64,000 bases of DNA from Candidatus Eremiobacter antarcticus (GCA_003244105.1 QHBK01000003.1:62001-126000), one strand, 5' to 3'; shown: positions 40,112-49,826, counted from the first letter of the stretch. Notes: generated from the sequence alone by a model not told the origin. Numbers and translations: made by a program.

Positions 40112-41428
40112 CTAGGCGTAGATGCCGCGGGTCAGCAGGCTGTCGACGACGCGCCGGATCGCCAGCATGTAGGCGGCGGTTCGCAGAGTGACGCTGCGCT
40201 GTTGCGCGAGGCTCCACACCGCGTCGAAGTTCTCTCGCAGCACCTCTTCCAGCCTCTCGTTGACCAGGCTTTCCCGCCAGTAGTAGCCCATGCGATCTTG
40301 AGCCCACTCAAAGTAGGAAACGGTGACGCCGCCTGCGTTCGCCAGGATGTCGGGGATGATCGTCACACCGGCTTGTGAGAACAGACCGTCGGCGCCGGGA
40401 GTCGTGGGGCCATTGGCCCCCTCGGCGATGATGTGAGCCTTGACCCGGCCGGCATTCTCGACGGTGAGCTGATCCTCAATGGCTGCGGGCACCAAGATGT
40501 CGCATGGCAATTCCAACAGCTCTTCATTCGTGATCCGCTCGGCGCCGCTGAAGCCCTCAAGAGTGCGCTTCTCATTGGTCGCAGCGGTCACGTATGCCAT
40601 GGCCGCCTCAACGTCGATGCCGCGCTTATCGTAGATGCCCCCGAATTGATCGCTGACGCCGACGATGATGGCGCCCTGCTGCGCAAGCAGCTTGGCCGAG
40701 ACCGATCCGACATTGCCGAAGCCTTGCACCGCAACGCGCTGGCGCGCCAGCGTCTTGCCCATCTTCTCGAGCGCCGCCTGGATCGCGATCGTCAGTCCGC
40801 GGCCCGTGGCCTCGACTCGTCCGCGCGACCCGCCGATGCACAAGGGCTTGCCCGTCACGACGCCCGGCGTGTGCGAGCGCATGTGCATGGAGACCGTGTC
40901 CATGACCCACGCCATCGTCTGCGCATTGGTGCCTATGTCCGGTGCCGGCACGTCTTTGTCGGGCCCGATGATCTCGATGATCTCAGCGGCGTAGCGGCGA
41001 GTCAGCCGCTCCAGCTCATGGTCGGACAAGACGCGGGGATCGCAGGTCACGCCGCCTTTGCCGCCACCGAACGGCAGGTCCACGACCGCGCATTTCCAGG
41101 TCATCCAAAACGCAAGCGCCGTGACTTCATCGAGGGTCACGCCGGGATGGTAGCGGATGCCGCCCTTTGCGGGACCCCGGGCGAAGCTGTATTGGACCCG
41201 GTAACCGGTGTAGACATCGAGGTCACCGTTGTCGCGCTGGAACGGTATTGAAATGATCACCTGGCGCGATGGGTGCGTCAGTATGCGCTTGATGTTGGGG
41301 TCGAGGTCAAGATTGGCGGCTGCTTCGTTGAAGTAATCGATCGCCTCACCGAAGACCGACGCTTCGTGGGCGGTCTTGAGATTGGCGGAAGCTGTTCCGC
41401 CTGGGGTGATCCCCGCGACTGTCGACAT
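40112..41428 (-). CDS. gdhA: Glutamate dehydrogenase
   Basis: The protein has 438 residues. Signature features: RGPAKGGIRYHPGVTLDEV, the catalytic-site run PFGGGKGGV and DVPAPDIGTNAQTM in the catalytic domain, then a Rossmann domain with VAVQGFGNVGSVSAKLLAQQGAIIVGV. It interconverts glutamate and 2-oxoglutarate with ammonia. Length and motifs are typical of the hexameric NAD(P)-dependent type. It lies 39 bases after ychF on the same strand. Confidence 0.95.
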   Translation of the reverse strand: MSTVAGITPGGTASANLKTAHEASVFGEAIDYFNEAAANLDLDPNIKRILTHPSRQVIISIPFQRDNGDLDVYTGYRVQYSFARGPAKGGIRYHPGVTLDEVTALAFWMTWKCAVVDLPFGGGKGGVTCDPRVLSDHELERLTRRYAAEIIEIIGPDKDVPAPDIGTNAQTMAWVMDTVSMHMRSHTPGVVTGKPLCIGGSRGRVEATGRGLTIAIQAALEKMGKTLARQRVAVQGFGNVGSVSAKLLAQQGAIIVGVSDQFGGIYDKRGIDVEAAMAYVTAATNEKRTLEGFSGAERITNEELLELPCDILVPAAIEDQLTVENAGRVKAHIIAEGANGPTTPGADGLFSQAGVTIIPDILANAGGVTVSYFEWAQDRMGYYWRESLVNERLEEVLRENFDAVWSLAQQRSVTLRTAAYMLAIRRVVDSLLTRGIYA

Positions 41429-41467
41429 CTACGTTTCTCCACTGACGGATTGCGTGCGGCATCCGCG

Positions 41468-42559
41468 TCACACGTTGAACCGAAAATTGACGACATCGCC
41501 TTCCTGCATCACGTACTCCCGGCCTTCGCTTCGCAGCAGCCCGGCGTCGCGAACCGCCGTCAGACTTCGCAGCCGCGCCAAGTCATCGTACGACGCGATC
41601 TCGGCGCGGATGAAGCCTCGCTCGATGTCGCTGTGGATCTTGCCGGCTGCTTCCGGCGCTTTGGTGCCTTGCGTGATGGTCCAAGCGCGGGTCTCTTTTT
41701 CGCCGGCAGTCAAAAACGTCGTGAGGCGCAACAGGCGGTAACCTGCCAGAATCAGGCGGTCGAGTCCGCGCCCGGACAGGCCCAGCTCTTGCGAAAAGAC
41801 GTCGGCGTCCTCAGGCTGTAAGGCTGAGATCTCGGCTTCGAGCTTTGCGCACAGCTCGACGACTTCAGCATTTTCCGCGTTCGCTCGCTCGCGCACGGCC
41901 GTCACGCGAGCGGACGTCTGTGCGGTCAGGGCTTCGTCAACATTCGCGACGTAGAGCAGCGGTTTTGCGCTGAGCAAAGACAGTTCCTTTGAGAGGGACA
42001 GCTCGAGAGAACCGGCGGGAAAAACGCGTGCCGGCCTTCCTTCATCAAGACCGCTGAAAAGATTTTCGAGCGCCTTCACTTCGGAAGCGAGCTTCGGTTC
42101 CGCCTTGGCGCGCGCTTGCGATTTGTCCAATCGGCGTTCGACGGTTGCGAGGTCCGCGAGAGCAAGCTCGGTTGTGAGGATATCGATGTCGCGCAACGGA
42201 TCCGGCGTACCCTCCACGTGGATGACGTTGCTGTCCTCGAAGCAGCGCACCACCATGACAACGGCATCCACTTCTCTGATGTGCGACAGAAACGCGTTGC
42301 CGAGGCCCTCGCCTTTGCTCGCGCCGCGCACGAGGCCGGCGATGTCGACGAACGTCGTGGTCGCCGGTACGATCTGCTTGCTTTCGAAGATGGTGCTCAG
42401 GACGTCAAGCCGGGGATCAGGAACCGGAACGACGCCCACGTTGGGATCGATTGTAGAGAAGGGGTAGTTGAGCGCAGCGACGCTGCTGCCAGTGATGGCA
42501 TTGAACAGCGTCGACTTTCCGACGTTCGGCAGGCCGACGATGCCGCAGGCGAGCGCCAT
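41468..42559 (-). CDS. ychF: Ribosome-binding GTPase/ATPase YchF
   Basis: The protein has 363 residues, the family length. [18 protein letters not shown] is the P-loop (Obg-type), followed by [22 protein letters not shown] (G3), the NVDE motif (in [10 protein letters not shown]) which gives ATP preference, and a C-terminal TGS domain ([19 protein letters not shown]). YchF/OLA1 binds the ribosome and affects stress responses. It starts 3 bases after the mscS stop. Confidence 0.96.
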   Translation of the reverse strand: MALACGIVGLPNVGKSTLFNAITGSSVAALNYPFSTIDPNVGVVPVPDPRLDVLSTIFESKQIVPATTTFVDIAGLVRGASKGEGLGNAFLSHIREVDAVVMVVRCFEDSNVIHVEGTPDPLRDIDILTTELALADLATVERRLDKSQARAKAEPKLASEVKALENLFSGLDEGRPARVFPAGSLELSLSKELSLLSAKPLLYVANVDEALTAQTSARVTAVRERANAENAEVVELCAKLEAEISALQPEDADVFSQELGLSGRGLDRLILAGYRLLRLTTFLTAGEKETRAWTITQGTKAPEAAGKIHSDIERGFIRAEIASYDDLARLRSLTAVRDAGLLRSEGREYVMQEGDVVNFRFNV

Positions 42560-42562
42560 CGG

Positions 42563-43426
42563 TCAGCTTGGGGCCGCGCTGGGGTTGGCCGACTTGATGC
42601 CGGGCAATAAACCGTCTTCCTGCAATCCCGCGACGACGCGCTCGCGCACGGCCGCTTCGGCGAACAGCGCAGCAGCGCGACTTGCCTGAAATTCGATGCG
42701 AAAGGTTGCGTTGTCGACCGTCACCTGCTCGACGCGTACAGCGACGCCATCCGGGGCGATGTCGGACTGCAGCGCTGCGGCGCCGGCGATTTCCGCGATG
42801 CGCCGGCGCAGCCGGCTGACGTCGTCGCTCAAGGGCACGACAACTTCCATGCTGATGCGTGTGGGCATCCTCGTCGTGTTGGTGATGAACACGATGCTCC
42901 CGTTGGGGATGGATGTGGCGCGGCCGCGTTCGTCGATGATGCGGGTCAACCGGAGACCGACCGAATCCACGATGCCCGATACGACCCCGTTGCTCGTCAT
43001 CAGTTCCACGCCGTCGCCGACGTCGTACGTGTCCTCGAACAGAAAGAAAACGCCCGTGAGCACGTCGCGCACGACGGCCTGCGCGCCGAAGGCGATGCCC
43101 GCGGTGACGATGGTGGCGGACCACAGCGCGGGCGAGACGTTGACCGACCAGACGTGAAGCAGCTCGACCGCCAACAAGTAGAAGACGACGGCGCTGCTCA
43201 GCGACTTGCTGAGGCTTTTGAAGGTCGCCAGGCGCGGGATAAATCGGCTGACGAAGCGGCGCGCGAAGGACCGCTCGATGGCGGCCTCCAGCAAGCGCCA
43301 TACGATCAGCGCGATCGCGATGACGATCGCAGACGTCAACCATTCCCTGGCGAAATTGCGTTGGATCTGATCCAACGTGGGCACCGTCTGCGCGATAGCC
43401 GTCGCCGGAGGCAGGGTCAAGAACAT
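42563..43426 (-). CDS. MscS-family mechanosensitive channel
   Basis: The protein has about 287 residues from the ATG at 43426; a TTG at 43450 is the alternative. The N-terminal segment has two or three membrane helices (WLTSAIVIAIALIVWRLL, VVFYLLAVELLHVW) and the pore helix region TAGIAFGAQAVVRDVLTGVFFLFED. The MscS beta domain follows (YDVGDGVELMTSNGVVSGIVDSVGLRLTRI, IPNGSIVFITN), then the alpha/beta C-terminal part. It releases solutes on osmotic downshock. Confidence 0.92.
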   Translation of the reverse strand: MFLTLPPATAIAQTVPTLDQIQRNFAREWLTSAIVIAIALIVWRLLEAAIERSFARRFVSRFIPRLATFKSLSKSLSSAVVFYLLAVELLHVWSVNVSPALWSATIVTAGIAFGAQAVVRDVLTGVFFLFEDTYDVGDGVELMTSNGVVSGIVDSVGLRLTRIIDERGRATSIPNGSIVFITNTTRMPTRISMEVVVPLSDDVSRLRRRIAEIAGAAALQSDIAPDGVAVRVEQVTVDNATFRIEFQASRAAALFAEAAVRERVVAGLQEDGLLPGIKSANPSAAPS

Positions 43427-43558
43427 GCTCCTTGGCCGCGCACGTAACAATTCATGTGCACGGCGATGTCATCGAGGTCAGCGCGCTTTCCCGCCGCGAT
43501 TCTGCTGTCCTGCGCAAGCGCTTTCCCCGCGATAGGAACCGCTTTTTTTTGGAGCGAA

Positions 43559-43593
43559 AGCCTGCGCCATCCCCTGTCCGTGCGGCGCAGGCT
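43559..43593. repeat. Perfect 10-bp inverted repeat
   Basis: AGCCTGCGCC and GGCGCAGGCT enclose a 15-base loop in the 200-bp gap between divergent mscS and the bifunctional-nuclease gene. A run of eight T precedes it. It could be an mRNA 5' stem of the plus-strand gene or a regulator site. Confidence 0.5.
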
Positions 43594-43653
43594 CCGGACC
43601 GCAGCGGCGGTCACGTGTGCGGTTTTGCGGAGGTCTAAAGACGGCAGCTACCC

Positions 43654-44127
43654 ATGAGACAGATGAAGGTTGACAAGCTCGGCATTGATCTGCTCACGCA
43701 CGATCCGGTCGTGATATTGAAGGACCTGGAAGGCAAACGCTATCTGCCCATCCTGATCGGCCCTTTTGAGGCGACGGCCATCATGCTCGCGCTCGAGGCG
43801 CAGTCCGTGCCGCGTCCGCTGTCGCACGACCTCATGAAATCCATTTTGGAAGGCCTCAACGCCAAACTGACCAAGATCGTCATCCACGATATCAAGGACA
43901 GCACGTTCTATGCGAAGCTCGTCGTAGAGGCGGGCGGCGAAGACCAAGAGATCGACGCCCGGCCCAGCGATTGCATCGCGCTCGCCCTGCGCACGAACTC
44001 GCCGATCTTCGTCACGGATAAGATCGCGCTGGAAGAGTCGGTGTACGACAAGAAGACGGAAGAAGAAGAGATGCAGCGCTTCCAAAAGTACATCGAAAAC
44101 CTCAAGCCAAGCGATTTCAAGGAATAG
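43654..44127 (+). CDS. Bifunctional nuclease family protein (DUF151)
   Basis: The protein has 157 residues. DUF151 motifs: VVILKDLEGKRYLPILIGPFEATAI, RPLSHDLMKSILEGL, FYAKLVVEAGGEDQEIDARPSDCIALALR. The family has DNase/RNase activity in plants and is common next to Fe-S or redox genes in bacteria; its bacterial role is not settled. A C-terminal UVR-like EEEEMQRFQKYIENLKPSDF helix is present. It precedes mtnP by 10 bases and probably shares its transcript. Confidence 0.92.
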   Translation: MRQMKVDKLGIDLLTHDPVVILKDLEGKRYLPILIGPFEATAIMLALEAQSVPRPLSHDLMKSILEGLNAKLTKIVIHDIKDSTFYAKLVVEAGGEDQEIDARPSDCIALALRTNSPIFVTDKIALEESVYDKKTEEEEMQRFQKYIENLKPSDFKE

Positions 44128-44137
44128 CTGAGCGCAG

Positions 44138-44941
44138 TTGATCAACGAAACGGCTGAGATCGGCGTTTTCGGCGGGTCGGGCCTCTACGCGCTGCTGCAA
44201 GACCAGCGCGACGTCCGCATCGAGACGCCGTATGGTCCGCCGAGCGATGTGATGGCGTTGGGCGAGATCGCCGGCCGGCGCGTGGCGTTCTTGCCGCGGC
44301 ACGGCCGCACGCACTCCTTGCCGCCGCACATGATCAACTACCGCGCCAATCTCTGGGCGATGAAGGAGCTGGGCGTGACCCGCATCATCGGACCGTGCGC
44401 CGCCGGTTCGTTGAAGGCGTCGGTGAAGCCGGGGCATTTCGTCGTGTGCGATCAGATGGTCGACCGCACGTCGGGCCGCCGCGATACGTTTTATGACGGC
44501 CCGATCACGACCCACGTGTCGTTCGCACAACCGTACTGCTCGCAGTTGCGGCCGCTGGCCGCCAAGGTCGTCCGCTCGCTCGAGATCCGCTGCCATGACG
44601 CCGGTACGGTGGTCACGATCCAGGGTCCACGTTTCTCGACCATCGCAGAGAGCCGCTGGTATTCATCGCTTGGCTGGGAAGTGATCAACATGACGCAGTA
44701 CCCCGAGGCGTACCTCGCGCGTGAGCTCGAGATGTGTTACGTCAACATCTCGTTGATCACCGACTACGACGTCGGCTTAGAAGGGCAAGCCGGCATCGAG
44801 CCCGTCACGCATGAAGCCGTCATCGAAGTATTTCAGGCCAATACGGAGCGGGTCAAACGCGTGATCTTCGCGCTCTGCGAGCAGATGCCGCAAAAGCGCG
44901 AGTGCGCGTGCGGCTCGGCGCTGCGAGGCGCACGCCTGTAA
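44138..44941 (+). CDS. mtnP: S-methyl-5'-thioadenosine phosphorylase
   Basis: The protein has 267 residues and a TTG start. Motifs of the MTAP/PNP family: IGVFGGSGLYALL, LPRHGRTHSLPPHMINYRAN, RIIGPCAAGSLK, FVVCDQMVDRTSGR, INMTQYPEAYLARELEMCY and VNISLITDYDVG. It cleaves methylthioadenosine, a polyamine-synthesis by-product, with phosphate. The Orn/Lys/Arg decarboxylase at 48-50 kb makes it likely that polyamines are made here. The tail KRECACGSALRGARL has extra cysteines. Confidence 0.93.
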   Translation: MINETAEIGVFGGSGLYALLQDQRDVRIETPYGPPSDVMALGEIAGRRVAFLPRHGRTHSLPPHMINYRANLWAMKELGVTRIIGPCAAGSLKASVKPGHFVVCDQMVDRTSGRRDTFYDGPITTHVSFAQPYCSQLRPLAAKVVRSLEIRCHDAGTVVTIQGPRFSTIAESRWYSSLGWEVINMTQYPEAYLARELEMCYVNISLITDYDVGLEGQAGIEPVTHEAVIEVFQANTERVKRVIFALCEQMPQKRECACGSALRGARL

Positions 44942-44978
44942 ATCCGGCAGACATCCATTCGGCAGGACGATCTCTACG

Positions 44979-46058
44979 TTAGGCTGATTTGAGTTGGACT
45001 TGCAGCCAGCCCAAGACGGTGGCGGGCGGAATATTCGTCTCATCGGCGATCCGTGCGGCCTCGTTGACCGACGAGAGGGCGGCGACCAGCTTTGTTGGTC
45101 CGCCTTCTTCTTCAAGCGTCGCTGACGCGGCTTTGTACTGCGTCAGGGATTCCCGGTCGAGCACGTGTTCTTCTTGGCCCAGCGACAGCATGAGCAGATC
45201 GCGGATGACAAGCCGCGCGTCTCGCAAGACTTCGACGGCCTCTTCGCGGGCGTTGTCGCGGGAGAGCCGCGGCAGCGCTGACGTCCTCTTTGGGCTCTGC
45301 AGCGTCTGCAGGCACCAGGTGCGAGTGGCTTCGCGCAGCTCCATCACGCTTTCGTCGAACTCCCGGATCGCCTCGCCCAAGCTGCCCTGCGCACGGCGCG
45401 CCAGCAAACGCGCGCGCTGCGCCGGCTGTCCGTAGTAGCGCTCGAGTTGTCCGGCGATCTCGTCTTCGCTCAGCGGACCAAACCGGATGCCGCACGCGCG
45501 CGAGCGGATAGTCGGCAGCACACGATCCGGACGGTGGGCGGTCAACAGGAACAGCTTGCCGGCACTTGGCTCCTCTAGTTCCTTGAGCAGCGCGTTATAC
45601 GCGTAGTCTCCGGGTGTCACATTGTCGAAATCGGGGATGATGCAGACCAGCCGGCCGCCCTCGTAGCTCTGCAGCTGCATGAGCTCGATGATTCGCCGGG
45701 AGGCATCGATGTGCAAAGCGTCGGTTTTCCGTTCCACCCGAGCGGTTTCACGGATGAAGTCCAGATCGACCAGGATCGTGTCACCGCACGAACCGGCGAG
45801 GCCGCGGCGGCAGGCGCCGCACGTGCCGCAGTAGCCGACGGGAAAGCCGGTGGGCCGTTCGCAGTGCAGCGTCATCGCGAGCATCGTCGCGAACGTGCGC
45901 TTTCCGACGCCGCGGTCTCCGCTGAACAAGTACGCGTGCGCGAGCGCTTGAGGCCCGAGGCGGCGGAAGTACTCGAGCACGTGCTGCTGTCCGACGAATG
46001 GATGCAGCGGTTCACGCAGGGGAGCGGCGGCGGGCGCGACCTCGCGGCGTTTAGGCAT
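44979..46058 (-). CDS. holB: DNA polymerase III delta' subunit
   Basis: The protein has 359 residues. P-loop GDRGVGKRTFATMLA, a Cys cluster YCGTCGACRRGLAGSC (zinc module as in clamp-loader subunits), sensor-like LLKELEEPSAGKLFLLT and the arginine-finger region PTIRSRACGIRF. It is a clamp-loader subunit. It starts inside the tmk gene (8-base overlap), the typical tmk-holB pair. Confidence 0.93.
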   Translation of the reverse strand: MPKRREVAPAAAPLREPLHPFVGQQHVLEYFRRLGPQALAHAYLFSGDRGVGKRTFATMLAMTLHCERPTGFPVGYCGTCGACRRGLAGSCGDTILVDLDFIRETARVERKTDALHIDASRRIIELMQLQSYEGGRLVCIIPDFDNVTPGDYAYNALLKELEEPSAGKLFLLTAHRPDRVLPTIRSRACGIRFGPLSEDEIAGQLERYYGQPAQRARLLARRAQGSLGEAIREFDESVMELREATRTWCLQTLQSPKRTSALPRLSRDNAREEAVEVLRDARLVIRDLLMLSLGQEEHVLDRESLTQYKAASATLEEEGGPTKLVAALSSVNEAARIADETNIPPATVLGWLQVQLKSA

Positions 46059-46659
46059 GCCAGCGGCCCTTCACAGCCTCCAAGATCACCGCGGCGAGCT
46101 CTTCCGGCGGCCGGCTGCCGTCGAGCACCACAAAGCGGTCGGGATCTTTGGCGGCGAGATCCCGGTAGCCATGTGCCACCCGCTCGTGGAACCGCGAGTC
46201 TTCTGCCTCCAGCCGGTCGGGCGCACGCCCGCCCAAGCGAGACTGCGAGACGGTTTGGGGTATGTCCAGCAAAACCGTGATGTCGGGCGTCAGGCGCCGC
46301 GCAGCGAACATGCTGACGGTCAAGAGCGTTGACAGCGGCAGCCCCCTGCCATACCCCTGGTAAGCGAGCGTCGCATCCCAAAACCGATCGCTCACGACGA
46401 GCTTGCGCTCGAGCAGCGCGGGTGCGATAATTTTGTCGACTAGCTCCGCCCGACACGCATTGAACAGCAACACTTCCGCTTCGGCCGTCATCGTTTGAGC
46501 CGGGTCGATGAGCAGTTCCCGCATTCTCTCACCGAGCGGCGTGCCGCCCGGCTCGCGCGTGAACACGTGCGCGATGCCGCTGCGGGAGAGCGATTCTCGG
46601 AGCAGCCGCACCTGCGTGGACTTGCCGGCGCCTTCAACGCCTTCGAAGGTGACGAACAA
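46051..46659 (-). CDS. tmk: Thymidylate kinase
   Basis: The protein has 202 residues. P-loop FEGVEGAGKSTQVRLL, DRFWDATLAYQGYGRGLP (DR motif), REPGGTPLGERMRELL and a lid region (GGRAPDRLEAEDSRFHERV). It phosphorylates dTMP to dTDP. It lies 8 bases after the R3H ATPase gene and overlaps holB. Confidence 0.95.
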   Translation of the reverse strand: MFVTFEGVEGAGKSTQVRLLRESLSRSGIAHVFTREPGGTPLGERMRELLIDPAQTMTAEAEVLLFNACRAELVDKIIAPALLERKLVVSDRFWDATLAYQGYGRGLPLSTLLTVSMFAARRLTPDITVLLDIPQTVSQSRLGGRAPDRLEAEDSRFHERVAHGYRDLAAKDPDRFVVLDGSRPPEELAAVILEAVKGRWHA

Positions 46660-46667
46660 TCCGGCCG

Positions 46668-48296
46668 CTATCGAGCTGCCTCCCGGAAGATGCGCACGCG
46701 CCGGTTGGGCTCTACGCCGGTCGAACGTGACTGCAGGTGGTACTTCTCCACCAACTGATGCTGCAGCCGGCGAATGTACGAGGATTGCGGCGAGAGCTCG
46801 ATGGGCTTGCTGTGCAGCATCACCTGGTACGTGCCTTCCTCGGCCTCGCGCAACGCGACTTCTTCTTCATCGACGGATGGCAGATCGTAGAGGTCCTTGA
46901 GGCAGGTTTGGATCTGGGCCGTCGTGTTGGTCTTGATTGCATAGATGGGGACGTTTTGCGCGGCGATGTCACGCAGCTTGCCGTTGTCGCGGCGCTCCAG
47001 CGCCTTGAGCGTCATGACCACATCGGCGTCATCCCATTTGCGCGCGATGACCGCGGGTACGCGCAGGTTCGCTACTGCGCGCTCGATCTTCGCCCGGCTG
47101 ACCCCGTAGGGAAAGATGCGCACGAAGTCGCCGCTCATCTGCTCTTCGGCTTCGGCGTCGGCATACGCCGTGTCGGCGGCCTCATACATGGAGCGGATGG
47201 TCGCCGAGCGGGCCGGAGCGGAGATTCGCGATTGGACGGTCTGCTGCTCAGCCGCTTGCGTCACTTCCACGCCGCCGGATGCGGTGCGCACGCGCACTTC
47301 CGGCCGCGGCTCGTGATTGCGCAGCATGGCATCCACGACGTCGGCCACCGGCGAGTGGATGGCCAGGCGGTTGCGGTCTTGGATCTCGATGACGACGTCG
47401 AATGTGGGCGGGGCCTTGCGCTCGAGCACCGTCTTGCGCGTGCCGCGGCGCCGCGCTTCCTCGTCGGAGAGCGTGACGGCGCCGATGCCGCCGAGAAGAT
47501 CGCACAGAGTCGGATTCATCAGGATGTTCTCTAGGTCGATGCCGTGCGCCGTGCCGATGAGCTGCACGCCGCGCTCGGCGATCGTCCGGGCTGCCATCGC
47601 TTCGGCTTCGGTGCCGATCTCGTCGATGACCACCACCTCGGGCATGTGGTTCTCGACCGCTTCAATCATGACGGCGTGCTGGTTTTGGGGAACGTCTACT
47701 TGCATGCGCCGCGCGTGGCCGATGCCGGCGTGCGGCACATCCCCGTCGCCCGCGATCTCGTTGCTGGTGTCCACGATCACCACGCGTTTGCGGAGATCGC
47801 CCGAGAGCACGCGGGCCACCTCGCGCAACATGGTCGTCTTCCCCACGCCCGGCTTCCCCAGCAGCAAGATGGATTTGCCGCAGCGCACGACGTCGAGGAT
47901 GATGTCGATGGTGCCGTACACCGCGCGACCCACGCGGCACGTGAGGCCGATGATCTTCCCGCTGCGGTTGCGCAGGCATGAGATGCGATGCAGCGTCTGC
48001 TCGATGCCGGCGCGATTGTCTTTGCCGAATTCTCCGATGCGCCCGACCACGTGCGCTATGTCGTCAGCCCCGATCGGGATCTCCGACAAGTTGCAGTAGT
48101 CGCTCGGGTAGCGGCCTTCGGGCAGACGGCCGAGATCCAAGATGACCTCGAGCAGCTCGTCGAGATGGGGCAGGTCGGTGAGCGCTTTGCGAATATCGGA
48201 CGGAAAGATGTCGAGCAGAGCGTTGAGTTCCCAATCGCTTGCGGCGCTCTGGACGAGGTCTTCTTTCAAGGAGTCACTCACCTCATGGGTGCTCAC
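46668..48296 (-). CDS. SpoIIIAA/Ycf45-type AAA ATPase with R3H domain
   Basis: The protein has 542 residues from the GTG at 48296. The P-loop ATPase domain (residues about 140-290) has LLLGKPGVGKTTMLREVARVL, VVIVDTSNEIAGDGDVPH, EVVVIDEIGTEAEAMAARTIAERG and QLIGTAHG. A middle linker leads to a KH-like part and a C-terminal R3H domain (SSYIRRLQHQLVEKYHLQSR then GVEPNRRVRIF). This is the Ycf45/R3H family, related to SpoIIIAA, and likely binds single-stranded nucleic acid. It overlaps the decarboxylase stop by 4 bases (GTGA). Confidence 0.92.
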   Translation of the reverse strand: MSTHEVSDSLKEDLVQSAASDWELNALLDIFPSDIRKALTDLPHLDELLEVILDLGRLPEGRYPSDYCNLSEIPIGADDIAHVVGRIGEFGKDNRAGIEQTLHRISCLRNRSGKIIGLTCRVGRAVYGTIDIILDVVRCGKSILLLGKPGVGKTTMLREVARVLSGDLRKRVVIVDTSNEIAGDGDVPHAGIGHARRMQVDVPQNQHAVMIEAVENHMPEVVVIDEIGTEAEAMAARTIAERGVQLIGTAHGIDLENILMNPTLCDLLGGIGAVTLSDEEARRRGTRKTVLERKAPPTFDVVIEIQDRNRLAIHSPVADVVDAMLRNHEPRPEVRVRTASGGVEVTQAAEQQTVQSRISAPARSATIRSMYEAADTAYADAEAEEQMSGDFVRIFPYGVSRAKIERAVANLRVPAVIARKWDDADVVMTLKALERRDNGKLRDIAAQNVPIYAIKTNTTAQIQTCLKDLYDLPSVDEEEVALREAEEGTYQVMLHSKPIELSPQSSYIRRLQHQLVEKYHLQSRSTGVEPNRRVRIFREAAR

Positions 48297-49789
48297 AACG
48301 CGAGCACCCGTATAGTCCGCAGCCTGCCGTCGACGGGGCCTTGCATCCGAGCCCCCGCCCGCAGTTGCAGCCGCACGTAGTCGATGATCTCTTTGCTGAT
48401 GCGTTCCCCGGGGCATAGAATCGGAATCCCGGGAGGATACGGCGTCACCATTTCTGCGCAGATGCGCCCCGCGCTGTTTCGAAACGCGATTTCGACGTGC
48501 TCCGAGAGAAAGGCCTCCCGCGGGGAAACGGCTTGCTCCGGAATCCGCGGCAGTTGGTAGCTTCCCTCTTGGCGGCGGCGCTGCGCCAGGCCCGTCGGCG
48601 CATACATGTCGATGGCGCGATCCTCGCGGGCCAGCTCAGCGACCGCCGTGACAAGCCGGTTGACGCTCTCGGCCGTGTCACCGATGGCGATCAGAGCGAC
48701 GACGTTGAAAAGATCCGCCAACTCGACTTGCACGTTGTAGCGCATGCGCAGGATCTCTTCGGCTTCGTAGCCGGTGTAGCCGATGTCTTTCACCGTGATC
48801 ACCATGCGCGTCTCGTCGTAGCCCGCGATGCCCGGCCGCCCCACCTGCTCCGGGCCCATGCAATAGATGCCGGGAATGGCGTTCAACCGCGGGCGCGCAT
48901 CTCGCGCCAATGCCAGCGTCGCGGTCAACAGCTGCTCGCCTTCGGTCGCCATCTGCATGCGCGCGACGTCCAAGGATGCGAGCAGCACGAGCGAAGGGCT
49001 CGTGCTTTGGAAGAGGCGCAGCGTGCTGCGCAGACGACCTTGATCGATGCGCTCGCCCCGCGTATGCAGCATGGAGGCTTGGCTCATCCCCGCCAGCAGC
49101 TTATGGGTAGAGTTGACGCACGCATCAACGCCGGCAGACGTCGCAGAGGGCGGCAGTTCCGGATGGAAGTGCAGGTGAGGTCCCCACGCTTCATCGACCA
49201 GCAACAGCTTGCCGGATTCGTGCACGATCCGTTCGATTGCCGGCAGATCCGCCGTCGCGCCGTAATATGTCGGGCTCGTGATGAACACCGCGCGGGCCTG
49301 CGGGTTCGAGTGGAGGAACGCGCTCACCGTTTCCGGCGTCACGCAATGGTCGATCAAAAGCTCGCGATCGACTTCCGGCGGCATGTAGACCGGTCGCGTT
49401 GCGCTCATGATGAGCGCGCTCACGGCTGACTTATGGCTGTTGCGCGGCAACAACACCGTGTCGCCCGGGCGCAGCGCTGTCATGAGCATCGCTTGATTGC
49501 CGGCAGTTGATCCGTTGACCAGGAAGTAGCTGAAGTCCGCCCCGTACGCCGCCGCTGCGAGCTCGTGCGCTTCTTGGATCGGACCTTCCGGCTGGTTGAG
49601 GTCGTCGAGGCCGCGGATCTGCGTGAGATCGATCGCGAGCACGTTGTCGCCGATGAAATCGCGCAGCCGCCTGTGCATGCCCTGGCCCTGTTTGTGACCA
49701 GGGGTGTGGAACGGCACAGTGCCCGACTGCACGTAGTTCTGCAGCGCGTCGAAGTACGGCGTGCGCGACTGATCAGCGCGCGTCGGCAC
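48293..49789 (-). CDS. Orn/Lys/Arg decarboxylase (YaaO/SpeA type)
   Basis: The protein has 498 residues. PLP fold-type I: FHTPGHKQGQG at the N-terminus, YFLVNGSTAGNQAMLM, LLVDEAWGPHLHFHPELP and the lysine in VNSTHKLLAGMSQASML. The C-terminal OKR_DC domain ends PYPPGIPILCPGERISKEI. It should decarboxylate arginine, lysine or ornithine for polyamine synthesis; the substrate cannot be fixed from sequence. It leads the decarboxylase - R3H ATPase - tmk - holB operon, an arrangement known from Firmicutes-like genomes. Confidence 0.93.
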   Translation of the reverse strand: MPTRADQSRTPYFDALQNYVQSGTVPFHTPGHKQGQGMHRRLRDFIGDNVLAIDLTQIRGLDDLNQPEGPIQEAHELAAAAYGADFSYFLVNGSTAGNQAMLMTALRPGDTVLLPRNSHKSAVSALIMSATRPVYMPPEVDRELLIDHCVTPETVSAFLHSNPQARAVFITSPTYYGATADLPAIERIVHESGKLLLVDEAWGPHLHFHPELPPSATSAGVDACVNSTHKLLAGMSQASMLHTRGERIDQGRLRSTLRLFQSTSPSLVLLASLDVARMQMATEGEQLLTATLALARDARPRLNAIPGIYCMGPEQVGRPGIAGYDETRMVITVKDIGYTGYEAEEILRMRYNVQVELADLFNVVALIAIGDTAESVNRLVTAVAELAREDRAIDMYAPTGLAQRRRQEGSYQLPRIPEQAVSPREAFLSEHVEIAFRNSAGRICAEMVTPYPPGIPILCPGERISKEIIDYVRLQLRAGARMQGPVDGRLRTIRVLAL

Positions 49790-49826
49790 GGCTATGGATC
49801 GGGCCGGAGGAGGTCAGACTGCGGGG

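Noticed and set aside
43432-43657. Two overlapping short frames (68 and 67 codons) in the mscS-nuclease gap
   Set aside because: Neither has a ribosome-binding site or family pattern, and the region is better explained as regulatory with a long inverted repeat.
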